This document shows, one piece after another, positions 5,268 to 6,233 of a stretch of 6,233 bases of DNA (its first letter is position 1; every line of letters starts with the position of its first letter). The stretch is taken from the NCBI GenBank assembly GCA_002372775.1, contig DFIJ01000039.1, positions 1 to 6,233 of the forward strand, in the 5' to 3' direction. Under the pieces are notes generated by a model. That model had not been told where the DNA came from. It ran no database searches and was given only the letters and a program-made list of their open reading frames with translations. This DNA comes from Christensenella sp. UBA3700. Its GTDB lineage: Bacteria > Bacillota > Clostridia > Christensenellales > UBA3700. The translations under genes were made by a program, and so were the position numbers.

Positions 5268-6233
5268 ATGAAAAAAATTTTAGTTAGTTTATGTATCATT
5301 ATGATTGCACTTGTATCAACTGTTACATTTATTAGTTGTACAAATGAAGAAGAAGCTGGCGATAAGGTTGTTACAGATTTACTAGGAAGAGAGGTTACAG
5401 TTCCAAATAATCCTCAAAGAATAGTATGTATCGGCGCTGGCGCATTAAGACTATACTCTTATGTTGGAGATTTGTCTAAACTTGCAGGTGTAGAAAATGT
5501 TGAAAAAACAGATTCTACTTATGGAACAAATCTAGCAATTCGTCCATATAAAGAAGTAAATCAAGAGGTATTTGATAATCTTCAAGATTGCGGAAAGGGT
5601 GGTCCTAAGAACCAAACTGCTGAGCCAGAAGCAATTATTGAGTGTAATCCGGATTTAATTATTTCTTTAATGAGTTTAGATAAAGATGGAGCTGATACTC
5701 TTCAACAACAAACAGGAACTCCTGTTATTCAATTATCTTATGGCTCTAATGTTATTAACGGTGAACCTATTGTTAAATCTATAGAACTTTTAGGTAAGGT
5801 TTTAAATAAAGAAACAAGAGCAACTGAAATTATTAATTATATGACTGAATTAAAAACAGATATCAATAATAGAACAAAAGATATCGCAGAAGCATCAAAG
5901 CCAAGCGTATATCTAGGTTGCCAAAGTTTCTATGGAGTAGGTGGTTTCTTAAGAACAACAGCTAGTTATCCAGTATTTAATATTGCAAATATTAAGAATG
6001 CTATCACTGCAGATAAGATTGTTACTGATAATAATGAAACTGATATGGAAAAAATTGTAGCTATTGATCCAGATAAGATTATTATTGACTTAGGTGGATT
6101 AAATACTATGAAGGGTGAATATGCTATTCAAGAAAAGGCTGCTATTTATAACTCATTATCTGCTATGAAGAGCGGTGAAGTATATGTTCAACTTCCATAT
6201 AATGCATATTATACAAATATTGAAATCTTATAT
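5268..6233 (+). CDS. Iron-type ABC transporter substrate-binding lipoprotein (3' end beyond window)
   Basis: The start is ATG 5268, seven bases after AAAGGGG (5254-5260); the frame stays open to the edge for 322 codons. The first 23 residues are a lipoprotein signal peptide: two lysines, a hydrophobic core, then FISC with C24 as the expected lipidated cysteine. The mature protein should sit on the outer face of the membrane and deliver ligand to the permease. TDLLGREVTVPNNPQRIVCI (36-55), then NPDLIISL (127-134), the DMEKIVAIDPDKIII block (259-273) and SGEVYVQLPYNAYYTNIEI (302-320) are typical of the class III (Peripla_BP_2, FepB/BtuF-like) fold with two lobes joined by a long helix. Relatives usually run 340-390 residues, so perhaps 30-60 are missing. 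It is unusual in being last rather than first in its operon. The exact ligand is unknown; an iron chelate is the default inference. Confidence 0.92.
   Translation, partial: MKKILVSLCIIMIALVSTVTFISCTNEEEAGDKVVTDLLGREVTVPNNPQRIVCIGAGALRLYSYVGDLSKLAGVENVEKTDSTYGTNLAIRPYKEVNQEVFDNLQDCGKGGPKNQTAEPEAIIECNPDLIISLMSLDKDGADTLQQQTGTPVIQLSYGSNVINGEPIVKSIELLGKVLNKETRATEIINYMTELKTDINNRTKDIAEASKPSVYLGCQSFYGVGGFLRTTASYPVFNIANIKNAITADKIVTDNNETDMEKIVAIDPDKIIIDLGGLNTMKGEYAIQEKAAIYNSLSAMKSGEVYVQLPYNAYYTNIEILY

Noticed and set aside
2..6233. CRISPR array, insertion sequence, tRNA or rRNA genes
   Set aside because: No regularly spaced repeats, terminal inverted repeats with a transposase, cloverleaf-forming segments or rRNA-like stretches were seen on either strand.

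Overview
The window looks like chromosomal DNA from a low-GC Gram-positive bacterium, most likely an anaerobic Firmicute (Clostridia or Erysipelotrichia type). Four things point that way: an AT-rich base composition with A/T-ending codons, strong AGGAGG-like ribosome binding sites, a lipoprotein-type solute-binding protein, and a glycoside hydrolase family 3 enzyme with the swapped domain order known from rumen and gut Firmicutes. Tryptophan is encoded by TGG in the genes read, so the standard code fits. Genus cannot be fixed from the sequence alone.

Layout from left to right. Positions 2-211 are the last 69 codons of a protein resembling the C-terminus of ImmA/IrrE-type metallopeptidases, closed by a perfect intrinsic terminator (238-275). 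A single-gene unit follows: an 805-residue GH3 beta-glucosidase-like enzyme (317-2734) in which the alpha/beta sandwich domain and the FN3-like domain precede the TIM barrel. Its stop codon directly abuts the stop codon of a convergent TetR-family regulator (2735-3289, minus strand). The likely terminator of the GH3 transcript is a hairpin plus T-run lying inside the tetR coding sequence (2833-2876).

A 161-base divergent control region (3290-3450) separates tetR from a rightward ABC importer operon: a FecCD-family permease (3451-4515), an ATPase overlapping it by 8 bases (4508-5266), and a substrate-binding lipoprotein starting one base after the ATPase stop (5268 to the window edge, cut off). 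Together these form a class II importer of the iron-siderophore/haem/cobalamin group. The permease is presumably a homodimer and the ATPase its motor, with the lipoprotein as ligand receptor. The control region holds a near-consensus tetR promoter, a 13-base palindrome between its -35 and -10, and an overlapping 15/19 match to the classical Fur-box consensus. The TetR protein and an iron sensor are therefore the leading candidates for regulating tetR, the importer, or both.

I see no CRISPR array, transposon, rRNA or tRNA, and no clear sign of an undescribed defence or metabolic system. The most noteworthy items are the permuted GH3 architecture, the zero-gap convergent junction with a terminator embedded in the opposing gene, and the divergent operator region.
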